A stretch of 5,202 bases of DNA, from NCBI GenBank assembly GCA_030950765.1, contig JAUZQX010000183.1, positions 1 to 5,202 of the forward strand, given 5' to 3'. A program made the position numbers and the translations under genes. The first letter of the stretch is position 1, and each line of letters starts with the position of its first letter. Below the pieces are notes generated by a model. The model was not told the DNA's origin and did no database searches. It saw nothing but the letters and a program-made list of their open reading frames with translations. The stretch is from Ghiorsea sp. GTDB taxonomy: Bacteria; Pseudomonadota; Zetaproteobacteria; Mariprofundales; Mariprofundaceae. Positions 1 through 5,202 of this stretch are shown piece by piece.

Positions 1-167
1 TTTAACGCGTTCTTAAACAATAATATGCTCGGGTTTATTTTATTTATAGGTATATTACTCAGCTATGCCTAATGCTAATGAATCACTGCGCTAGATATAA
101 AGTGTGACACGCCTCATGTTTTCATCTCACATACGCCTATAACCTCAGCTACTGTTATTTAAAGTGG

Positions 168-174
168 GGGGAGG
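168..174 (+). promoter_or_regulatory. Ribosome-binding site of the HExxH lipoprotein gene
   Basis: A purine-rich GGGGAGG, within a run of six G residues followed by AGG, ends six bases before the ATG at 181. This is a strong Shine-Dalgarno match at good spacing. It fixes the start, and the start in turn gives a proper lipoprotein signal peptide. Confidence 0.75.
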
Positions 175-180
175 TATTTT

Positions 181-1191
181 ATGCGGCAATTCAATATACA
201 ACGCCTCACCTTTATCCCATTCATCTTACTGATTACACTTGCTGGTTGCCAAAACAACCAAACCATCAATGGTGATATCACTTTAGAGCAGCGCAAAAAC
301 ATTGAACAACAAATGCCTGTGCAAACCTCCCAACCATTGTATGAACGCAGCGCAGCCATACCCAAGGCTCTGTTACAAGCTTGGATAGCAGCCGATAGTG
401 GACTCAATCCCATAGCTTTATCCTACCAAGTTTATTTACCTTCTATTGCAGAAAAGTCACAACTTAAACAAGCATTTCAAGCTTTACCTCATCAATGGCA
501 ACACATCTTACAACACAAATTAACACGTATATTTTTTGTTGAAAACCTGATTGGTGCAGGCATTACCGACTGGGTGATTAACCGCCAAACAAATGAGCGA
601 TTTTATACCATCATGCTTAACCCACGTTTGTTTCACACCTCTGCCAAAATATGGTTAGAATACCGTGCCAATTCGATGTTTAGCCGTGGTGATTATCACA
701 TTACCTATGCCAATATCCCAAATGTTTCCGCCCTGACTTATGCCTTATTACATGAAACAGCACACATTATTGATTTTGAAAAACGTATCACCCCCGTTGT
801 TGACCCACTCATTGACCAATACAAACCAATAAACCTCAGCCCAACCCCGTTCACCCAAAACATTTGGCAAGATTATGCTCAGCCCACACAAAACTATGAT
901 GTTCCTTACCGAAACAAGTTCAATGCTTATCAACTCAATGTAAAACGCGGTGTGATTGATAATCAAAAGTTACCTGAAATCTTTGTCAACTTGGTAAACC
1001 GCCCCTTTGTCTCCTTGTATGCTTGCCTATCTTGGGCAGAAGATTATGCTGATTTTGCAGCCTTCCATTACTTGCAAACCATGAACAAAATGCCCTTACG
1101 CTTGCAATTAAAAAAAGGAAAAGAGACTATTGTCGATATTACACCTTTAAAGACTTCTACCAATCAAAAACGGTTATTAAACATCCAATAA
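181..1191 (+). CDS. Predicted lipoprotein with zinc-metallopeptidase (HExxH) motif, family not recognised
   Basis: This is a 336-residue protein I cannot assign to a named family. The N-terminus is a lipoprotein signal peptide: basic residues R2 and R8, a hydrophobic stretch at about 9-20, and the lipobox L20-A21-G22-C23. Gln follows the Cys, so under the enterobacterial +2 rule it should go to the outer membrane rather than stay in the inner membrane. Residues 191-195 are HETAH, an HExxH zinc-binding and catalytic motif, preceded by hydrophobic ALL and followed by IIDFE, as in zincin peptidases. Near the C-terminus, the segment 277-296 contains FVSLYA and then E287-D288-Y-A-D291. The ExxxD spacing resembles the second zinc-binding helix of gluzincins, so E287 is my candidate third zinc ligand. 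Residues 24-180 have no motif I recognise. The inferred role is a surface or periplasm-facing peptidase; the substrate is unknown. hemC follows after 47 bases on the same strand, so co-transcription is possible. The coding region and lipobox are near certain; peptidase activity is inferred. Confidence 0.85.
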   Translation: MRQFNIQRLTFIPFILLITLAGCQNNQTINGDITLEQRKNIEQQMPVQTSQPLYERSAAIPKALLQAWIAADSGLNPIALSYQVYLPSIAEKSQLKQAFQALPHQWQHILQHKLTRIFFVENLIGAGITDWVINRQTNERFYTIMLNPRLFHTSAKIWLEYRANSMFSRGDYHITYANIPNVSALTYALLHETAHIIDFEKRITPVVDPLIDQYKPINLSPTPFTQNIWQDYAQPTQNYDVPYRNKFNAYQLNVKRGVIDNQKLPEIFVNLVNRPFVSLYACLSWAEDYADFAAFHYLQTMNKMPLRLQLKKGKETIVDITPLKTSTNQKRLLNIQ

Positions 1192-1238
1192 CTTTGGCAC
1201 AAGTGATTAATCGGTGAGAACACTGTCGGAGCCTTGAA

Positions 1239-2171
1239 ATGACCCATATTCGTATCGCTACACGCAAATCACCCCTTGCCCTTTGGCAAGCAGATTGGGT
1301 ATCTGCTGAATTAGAGCGTTTGTTTCCAGGTACAACAACTGAACTGGTCAAGATTGTAACCAAAGGCGATAAAATTCTGGATGTACCTTTAGCCAAAGTC
1401 GGCGGTAAAGGTTTGTTTACCAAAGAGATTGATGAGGCTCTATTGGATGGTCGTGCAGACATTGCCGTACATTCCATGAAAGATGTGCCCACTGAATTAC
1501 CTGCTGGCACGTCCATCCGCGCCCATCCTAAACGCGAAGACCCGCGTGATATTTATGCGACCATCACAGGCGGTGATTTGGATTCATTACCTGAAGATGC
1601 GACCATTGGCACCTCAAGTTTACGCCGCATTGCCCAAATCAATGCCAAATACCCGAAATTTAAATGTGTTTCTATTCGTGGTAATATTCAAACTCGTCGC
1701 AATAAGTTAGGCACAGAAGTGGATGCCGTGATTCTTGCCGCAGCAGGTATCAAACGCATGGGTATGCAAGATCAAATGCACGGTTTTTTAGAAGTTGATG
1801 ATGTATTGCCAGCCGTTGCTCAAGGCACATTGGGCATTCAAACCAAAGATGATAATGCTGAAGTCAATCGCATGGTAGATGCACTTAATGATGCAGATAC
1901 AGTAAGCAGAACCAAAGCCGAACGTGCATTTTTAGCCCGTTTGGAAGGTGGTTGCCAAGTACCGATTGGTGCTTATGCCACATTGGATGGTGATACCTTA
2001 CATTTGGATGGGCTTGTCGGTTCTGTGGATGGTAAAACATTGATTCGCCGCCAAATTTCAGGTGCACGGGCAGATGCTGAAAGCTTGGGCATTCAGCTTG
2101 CAGATACCATTTTAGACCTAGGTGCACGTGAAATTCTAGCCGCTTTGTATGCAAACCAAGGTCATGGATAA
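1239..2171 (+). CDS. hemC: Porphobilinogen deaminase (hydroxymethylbilane synthase)
   Basis: This cytoplasmic enzyme joins four porphobilinogen molecules into hydroxymethylbilane, the linear precursor of uroporphyrinogen III in haem and sirohaem synthesis. It has 310 residues, close to the E. coli enzyme. The N-terminus RIATRKSPLALWQAD (5-19) is the family signature. By comparison with the E. coli protein, the catalytic aspartate is D82 in HSMKDVP (78-84), and the basic residues that bind the growing chain are R9, K81, R129 and R130 (in GTSSLRR), R147 and R153. The dipyrromethane cofactor is attached to C239 in EGGCQVPIG (236-244). No expected key residue is missing. The ATG is preceded by GGAG at 1228-1231 with seven bases of spacing. 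In many proteobacteria hemC is followed by hemD (uroporphyrinogen III synthase); here rdgB follows directly, so hemD must be elsewhere or outside the window. Confidence 0.98.
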   Translation: MTHIRIATRKSPLALWQADWVSAELERLFPGTTTELVKIVTKGDKILDVPLAKVGGKGLFTKEIDEALLDGRADIAVHSMKDVPTELPAGTSIRAHPKREDPRDIYATITGGDLDSLPEDATIGTSSLRRIAQINAKYPKFKCVSIRGNIQTRRNKLGTEVDAVILAAAGIKRMGMQDQMHGFLEVDDVLPAVAQGTLGIQTKDDNAEVNRMVDALNDADTVSRTKAERAFLARLEGGCQVPIGAYATLDGDTLHLDGLVGSVDGKTLIRRQISGARADAESLGIQLADTILDLGAREILAALYANQGHG

Positions 2172-2753
2172 ATGAAACTAAACAAACTTGTTATTGCCAG
2201 TAATAACAAGAAAAAGCGTGCTGAAATCGAACATATTTTAACCAACTTAAATATCGCGGTTTTACCTGCTTCAGACACAACCTTTGTTGATGTAGTGGAA
2301 GATGCAGGTTCATTTGCAGGTAATGCCAAGAAAAAAGCAGATGCATTTATGCTTGCCAATGATTGCGCAGCGCTGGCAGATGATTCGGGATTATGTGTGT
2401 CCGCCCTCGATGGTGCGCCAGGTGTATATTCTGCACGTTTTGCCGGTGACAGTGCCACAGATGCTGATAACAACACCAAGCTGTTACATGCTTTAAAGGG
2501 TGTAAAAGACCGCTCTGCGCATTTTATCTGCGCTTTGCACCTATCTATACCCCACAAGACCAATATAACCGCAGAGGGTAGGGTGGAAGGCTTGATTATC
2601 GAACAAGAAACAGGAGATACAGGTTTTGGTTATGACCCTCTGTTTTTCTGTCCAGAACTTGGTAAAACCTTCGCCCAAAGCACAGCGCAAGAAAAAGCAG
2701 CTATTTCCCATCGCGGCCGCGCACTGCGCTCATTGCAACAACAATTAACGTAA
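2172..2753 (+). CDS. rdgB: Non-canonical purine NTP pyrophosphatase, RdgB/HAM1 family
   Basis: This cytoplasmic enzyme hydrolyses dITP/ITP and XTP to the monophosphate and pyrophosphate, keeping deaminated purines out of DNA and RNA. It has 193 residues, slightly shorter than E. coli RdgB (197). Motifs in order: SNNKKK (10-15), where K15 matches E. coli K13; E43 matching E. coli E41; LADDSGL (68-74), with the metal-binding and catalytic pair D70-D71; GAPGVYSARF (81-90); TGFGYDPLFF (150-159) for base recognition; EKAAISHRG (174-182). The family's common FxENA reads FAGNA here (G50 in place of Glu), probably a tolerated variation. The ATG directly follows the hemC stop TAA with no gap, and only a weak AAGG (2158-2161) lies upstream inside hemC. 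This suggests that translation is coupled to hemC and that both genes share a transcript. No clear terminator follows the gene. Confidence 0.97.
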   Translation: MKLNKLVIASNNKKKRAEIEHILTNLNIAVLPASDTTFVDVVEDAGSFAGNAKKKADAFMLANDCAALADDSGLCVSALDGAPGVYSARFAGDSATDADNNTKLLHALKGVKDRSAHFICALHLSIPHKTNITAEGRVEGLIIEQETGDTGFGYDPLFFCPELGKTFAQSTAQEKAAISHRGRALRSLQQQLT

Positions 2754-2772
2754 TAGCCCTGATTTTCATGTT

Positions 2773-2801
2773 TTGACCTGAAATATTTGGATTGTTACGC
2801 T
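2773..2801 (+). promoter_or_regulatory. Candidate sigma70-type promoter of sdaA
   Basis: TTGACC at 2773-2778 matches five of six bases of the -35 consensus. After exactly 17 bases comes TACGCT at 2796-2801, which keeps the first, second and last bases of the -10 consensus. It is preceded by TGT at 2793-2795, giving an extended -10 element. It lies in the only gap on the plus strand between rdgB and sdaA, and would give a short 5' leader of about 20 bases. The prediction is from consensus only. Confidence 0.45.
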
Positions 2802-2817
2802 ACTTTTGTTGTTTGTT

Positions 2818-2822
2818 GGAGG
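2818..2822 (+). promoter_or_regulatory. Ribosome-binding site of sdaA
   Basis: A GGAGG core lies six bases before the ATG at 2829, a near-ideal Shine-Dalgarno. It confirms that start, which also places the conserved N-terminal motif about ten residues in, as expected. Confidence 0.8.
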
Positions 2823-2828
2823 TAGCTT

Positions 2829-4199
2829 ATGTTTATCAGCGCACTTGAATTGTTTAAAATTGGTATTGGTCCTTCAAGCTCACACACCATGGGGCCCATG
2901 CTTGCCGCACACACGTTTATACAATCATTGAAACATCATCTGCCGAAACAGTCTGAAAAACTTCATATACGTTGCACCCTCAAAGGCTCATTATCAGCAA
3001 CAGGTAAAGGTCATGCCTCAGATCGCGCCGTTGCACTGGGTTTACACGGTTACCTGCCCAATGAAGTGGCTGACCATGATTTGGATGTACTAACACAACG
3101 CATTTGGTCAAGCAGATTCATCACCATTCATGATGAAAACCCTGTGGCATTTTGTGCGGACTCCGATATTATATTTGATACAGGAAAACCATTGCCTGAA
3201 CACCCCAACGGCATGATTTTTGAACTTTTGGATGATGCTGGGAACATCATTATTTCTGAAACATACTTCTCTATTGGCGGTGGGTTTATCAACTCTGCTG
3301 CTGAAATCAAACAACTGGTTGCACCCCTAAAAATGAAAGATAATGCCTCGGTTCCTTATGCTTTTGACACCGCACAGGCGATGTTAAACATGGCAAAGAA
3401 AAGTGATTTGTCCATTGCTGCCATGAAACAAGCCAATGAAATACAAAGCCTTGATAAACAAAAACTTTATAATGGCTTAGACAAGACGTGGCGAGCCATG
3501 ACCCAATGCATTCTACGTGGGTTAGATACTGAAGGAATATTGCCAGGCGGCTTAAATATCGCCAGACGCGCCAAACAATTACAACAAAAACTGCTCACCC
3601 AAAATAGCGTCAATATGAACGACTGGTTATGCGCTTATGCCATGGCAGTGAATGAAGAAAATGCGGCAGGACATATGGTGGTCACTGCACCCACCAATGG
3701 TGCAGCGGGCGTGATTCCAGCCGTACTTTATTATTGGATGCAGCATGAAGGCGGCACAACACAAGATGTACGTGATTTTTTATTAACTGCAAGCGCAATT
3801 GGTGGCATCATCAAACACAACAGTTCCATTTCTGGTGCCGAAGTCGGGTGTCAGGGTGAAGTTGGCTCTGCAGCAGCTATGGCAGCAGCAGGTTTATGCG
3901 CAGTGCGTGGCGGCACACCCGAACAGGTTGAACACGCCGCTGAAATGGCATTAGAACATCATTTAGGCATGACTTGTGACCCCGTGGGCGGGCTGGTACA
4001 AGTCCCCTGCATTGAGCGCAATGGGTTTGGTGCTATCAAGGCTTACACCGCTGCATCATTGGCTATGCATGGCACAGGTGAACATTTTATGTCTTTGGAT
4101 AATTGCATTGCTGCGATGAAACAAACAGGTGAAGAAATGTCCGTCAAATTCAAAGAAACATCATTGGGTGGGTTGGCTGTAACCATTACAGAGTGCTAA
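2829..4199 (+). CDS. sdaA: L-serine dehydratase (L-serine ammonia-lyase), iron-sulfur type, single chain
   Basis: This cytoplasmic enzyme converts L-serine to pyruvate and ammonia using an oxygen-sensitive [4Fe-4S] cluster rather than pyridoxal phosphate. At 456 residues it has the one-chain (type 2) architecture, close to E. coli SdaA (454). The beta domain comes first, with the signature [13 protein letters not shown] (11-23). The alpha catalytic domain follows from roughly residue 180, with [15 protein letters not shown] (286-300) and [20 protein letters not shown] (333-352). Cluster ligands are C341 (GCQGE), C383 (MTCDPVGG) and C394 (VPCIERN). The last residue is C456. In the Legionella pneumophila enzyme the C-terminal Cys reaches into the active site and occupies the free iron position, so the same self-inhibited resting state is likely here. 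The gene has its own candidate promoter and strong ribosome-binding site. It could instead be named sdaB, since the paralogues cannot be separated by sequence alone; the function is clear. Confidence 0.97.
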   Translation: MFISALELFKIGIGPSSSHTMGPMLAAHTFIQSLKHHLPKQSEKLHIRCTLKGSLSATGKGHASDRAVALGLHGYLPNEVADHDLDVLTQRIWSSRFITIHDENPVAFCADSDIIFDTGKPLPEHPNGMIFELLDDAGNIIISETYFSIGGGFINSAAEIKQLVAPLKMKDNASVPYAFDTAQAMLNMAKKSDLSIAAMKQANEIQSLDKQKLYNGLDKTWRAMTQCILRGLDTEGILPGGLNIARRAKQLQQKLLTQNSVNMNDWLCAYAMAVNEENAAGHMVVTAPTNGAAGVIPAVLYYWMQHEGGTTQDVRDFLLTASAIGGIIKHNSSISGAEVGCQGEVGSAAAMAAAGLCAVRGGTPEQVEHAAEMALEHHLGMTCDPVGGLVQVPCIERNGFGAIKAYTAASLAMHGTGEHFMSLDNCIAAMKQTGEEMSVKFKETSLGGLAVTITEC

Positions 4200-4204
4200 C
4201 ACTC
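4177..4204. repeat. Two adjacent small hairpins at the sdaA/lipoprotein convergent junction
   Basis: CTGTAA-CCA-TTACAG at 4177-4191 is a perfect 6-bp inverted repeat with a 3-base loop. It is followed immediately (sharing G4191) by GAGTG-CTAA-CACTC at 4191-4204, a perfect 5-bp repeat whose loop holds most of the sdaA stop codon. They sit where two convergent genes end only 10 bases apart. Neither is followed by a T-run on either strand, so they are not standard intrinsic terminators. A role in 3'-end protection or termination is only a possibility. Confidence 0.35.
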
Positions 4205-4209
4205 CGATA

Positions 4210-4506
4210 CTACTTCCCGTAAACAGCTTCTAAACCTTGTAATAACAATATTTCGCGCGTTATCTTGCCTTTAACAATAGTATCTGGATTTTCACCCATC
4301 TCTTCGAGAGACATACGTGCATATGTGCTTTTTTCAGCATCTTTCATACGTCGCCAATCAATTCTATCGATAATACCATCACCATTTTTATCAAACTGAA
4401 CGGTCACTGGTGATGCGTTACTGTGTACAACCTTAGTTTTGGCTGCGCAACCCAAAAGTGGCAGTGTTAAACACACTGCCACCCCCAGAATAAAAGCCTT
4501 ATTCAA
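4210..4506 (-). CDS. Small EF-hand-containing lipoprotein, TTG start
   Basis: This is a 98-residue predicted lipoprotein that I do not recognise as a named family. The signal peptide has K3, a hydrophobic stretch at 5-18 and the lipobox L17-L18-G19-C20; Leu at the -2 position is less usual but allowed. The mature part is about 79 residues. Residues 39-50 (DKNGDGIIDRID) form a single EF-hand-type loop with D39, N41, D43, G44, I46, D47 and an acidic D50 at position 12, so calcium binding is plausible. The rest is polar and probably helical, with no second canonical loop. The start is TTG: a stop codon lies five codons upstream with no ATG between, and AAGG sits eight bases before the TTG. A GTG at codon 9 would cut the signal peptide too short. 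The gene follows ahcY by 12 bases and was probably co-transcribed with it originally. An inverted repeat inside codons 9-17 may limit expression. Function unknown. Confidence 0.75.
   Translation of the reverse strand: MNKAFILGVAVCLTLPLLGCAAKTKVVHSNASPVTVQFDKNGDGIIDRIDWRRMKDAEKSTYARMSLEEMGENPDTIVKGKITREILLLQGLEAVYGK
4458..4482 (-). terminator. Intragenic 10-bp hairpin followed by T4, possible terminator/attenuator after ahcY
   Basis: Read on the plus strand, GTGGCAGTGT (4458-4467) and ACACTGCCAC (4473-4482) are perfect reverse complements separated by TAAAC. In the minus-strand transcript the hairpin is followed at once by UUUU and then GGG. It begins 37 bases after the ahcY stop codon, a normal place for a terminator, but lies inside the signal-peptide codons (9-17) of the lipoprotein. 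The U-tract is short, and four G residues 5' of the stem could pair with it as wobbles, so termination may be partial. The repeat is certain; its role is inferred. Confidence 0.45.
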
Positions 4507-4514
4507 GTCTTTAA

Positions 4515-4518
4515 CCTT
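4515..4518 (-). promoter_or_regulatory. Ribosome-binding site supporting the TTG start of the EF-hand lipoprotein
   Basis: On the minus strand, AAGG begins one base after the ahcY stop codon TAA and ends eight bases before the TTG at 4506. This is the only Shine-Dalgarno-like match near the start of the reading frame, and it is the main reason for accepting TTG. Confidence 0.55.
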
Positions 4519-5202
4519 TTAATAACGATAATGATCCACTTTATATGGACCATCTACAGGCACACTGATGTAGTCGGCTTGTTCTTGGCTTAACTCTGTG
4601 AGGTTCACCCCAATTTTCGCCAAGTGTAAACGCGCTACTTTTTCATCCAAACGTTTAGGTAATACGTACACTTCATTACCATAATTGGCATGATTTTCCC
4701 AAAGTTCAATTTGTGCCATCACTTGGTTGGTAAATGATGCAGACATCACAAAACTTGGGTGACCAGTGGCACAACCAAGGTTTACCAAACGACCTTCAGC
4801 AAGCAACGTAATACGCGAACCATCTGGGAAGATAATTTGATCAACCTGTGGTTTCACATTTTCCCATTCGTACTGTTTCAAAGAAGCCACATCGATTTCA
4901 TTATCAAAGTGCCCGATGTTACAAACAATAGACTGATCTTTCATGTTCAACATATGGTCATGTTGAATCACGTGATAGTTACCAGTAGTAGTCACGAAAA
5001 TGTCGCCCATTTTGCAAGCATCATTCATATCAACCACACGATAACCTTCCATCGCTGCTTGAAGCGCACAAATCGGGTCAATTTCAGTCACCCAAACCGT
5101 AGCACCCATGCCTCTAAATGCTTGCGCACAACCTTTACCCACATCGCCATAACCCAAAACAACAGCAATTTTACCTGCAATCATCACATCCGTTGCACGT
5201 TT
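4519..5202 (-). CDS. ahcY: Adenosylhomocysteinase (S-adenosylhomocysteine hydrolase), 3' part; 5' end outside window
   Basis: This cytoplasmic NAD-dependent enzyme splits S-adenosylhomocysteine into adenosine and homocysteine, relieving product inhibition of methyltransferases and feeding methionine recycling. The window holds the last 227 codons. The reading frame is open through the right edge (first residues [11 protein letters not shown]), so the GTG and ATG near 5182-5187 are internal codons, not the start. Visible features: the Rossmann NAD-binding loop GYGDVGKG (fragment residues 17-24), then [11 protein letters not shown], which contains the acidic residue that holds the NAD ribose; [37 protein letters not shown]; and the C-terminal tail ending KVDHYRY. 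The Lys and Tyr of that tail complete the NAD site of the neighbouring subunit. The start codon, catalytic domain and any upstream control element, such as an SAH riboswitch found before ahcY in some bacteria, are beyond the window. The EF-hand lipoprotein gene follows 12 bases after the stop. Confidence 0.97.
   Translation of the reverse strand, partial: KRATDVMIAGKIAVVLGYGDVGKGCAQAFRGMGATVWVTEIDPICALQAAMEGYRVVDMNDACKMGDIFVTTTGNYHVIQHDHMLNMKDQSIVCNIGHFDNEIDVASLKQYEWENVKPQVDQIIFPDGSRITLLAEGRLVNLGCATGHPSFVMSASFTNQVMAQIELWENHANYGNEVYVLPKRLDEKVARLHLAKIGVNLTELSQEQADYISVPVDGPYKVDHYRY

Noticed and set aside
51..101. TATATT (51-56) and TATAAA (96-101) as -10 boxes for the first gene
   Set aside because: Neither has an acceptable -35 sequence 16-18 bases upstream, and AT-rich leader sequence yields such hexamers by chance.
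748..966. 72-codon open frame on the minus strand inside the first lipoprotein gene
   Set aside because: It lies wholly opposite a convincing gene, has no recognisable motif and looks like a chance shadow.
1173..1192. GTTATT ... AATAAC inverted repeat at the end of the HExxH lipoprotein gene, as a terminator
   Set aside because: The six-bp stem is nearly all A/T, has an 8-base loop and lacks a T-run, so it is too weak to call.
1157..1516. 119-codon open frame on the minus strand over the 5' end of hemC
   Set aside because: It spans the hemC ribosome-binding site and highly conserved hemC codons, and has no motif of its own.
2162..2563. 133-codon open frame on the minus strand across the start of rdgB
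   Set aside because: It lies opposite the well-supported rdgB and hemC ends. Its Ala/Ser-rich composition is what antisense reading of such genes gives, and I see no domain.
2754..2828. Intrinsic terminator between rdgB and sdaA
   Set aside because: I looked for a GC-rich stem followed by T residues and found none, so rdgB transcripts may read into sdaA.
5182..5187. GTG/ATG near 5182-5187 as the start of a short ahcY
   Set aside because: The frame stays open to the window edge with typical AhcY residues before it, and the NAD-binding domain is preceded by a catalytic domain in all known members. The gene is cut by the window.

Overview
The window reads as ordinary chromosome from a moderately AT-rich Gram-negative bacterium, most likely a proteobacterium. 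Two predicted proteins carry lipoprotein signal peptides. The housekeeping enzymes (HemC, RdgB, one-chain SdaA, AhcY) resemble proteobacterial versions throughout. Keeping AhcY means that S-adenosylhomocysteine is hydrolysed to adenosine and homocysteine. I cannot fix the class from sequence alone; Gamma- or Zetaproteobacteria are guesses. I see no transposase, integrase, phage gene, tRNA, rRNA or CRISPR array.

Layout. Positions 1-180 hold no gene I can support, apart from a strong ribosome-binding site at the right end. Positions 181-2753 are a left-to-right run: an unrecognised lipoprotein with a zinc-protease HExxH motif, then hemC 47 bases later, then rdgB starting on the base after the hemC stop codon. 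A 75-base gap with a plausible sigma70-type promoter then leads to sdaA (2829-4199). The right end is on the minus strand: the 3' part of ahcY (cut by the window edge at 5202), followed 12 bases later by a small EF-hand lipoprotein gene with a TTG start. This minus-strand pair converges on sdaA, with only 10 bases between stop codons.

How the genes relate. HemC makes the linear tetrapyrrole precursor of haem, RdgB removes inosine- and xanthosine-type triphosphates from the nucleotide pool, SdaA deaminates serine to pyruvate, and AhcY recycles the methylation by-product. They do not form one pathway; the grouping looks like several short housekeeping transcription units. The least understood parts are the two lipoproteins.

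Most notable structure. A perfect 10-bp inverted repeat with a 5-base loop lies inside the signal-peptide codons of the small lipoprotein. In the minus-strand transcript it is followed by four U residues. It could be a terminator or attenuator between ahcY and the lipoprotein. Two smaller adjacent hairpins mark the junction with sdaA. I found no clear evidence of a new multi-gene system.
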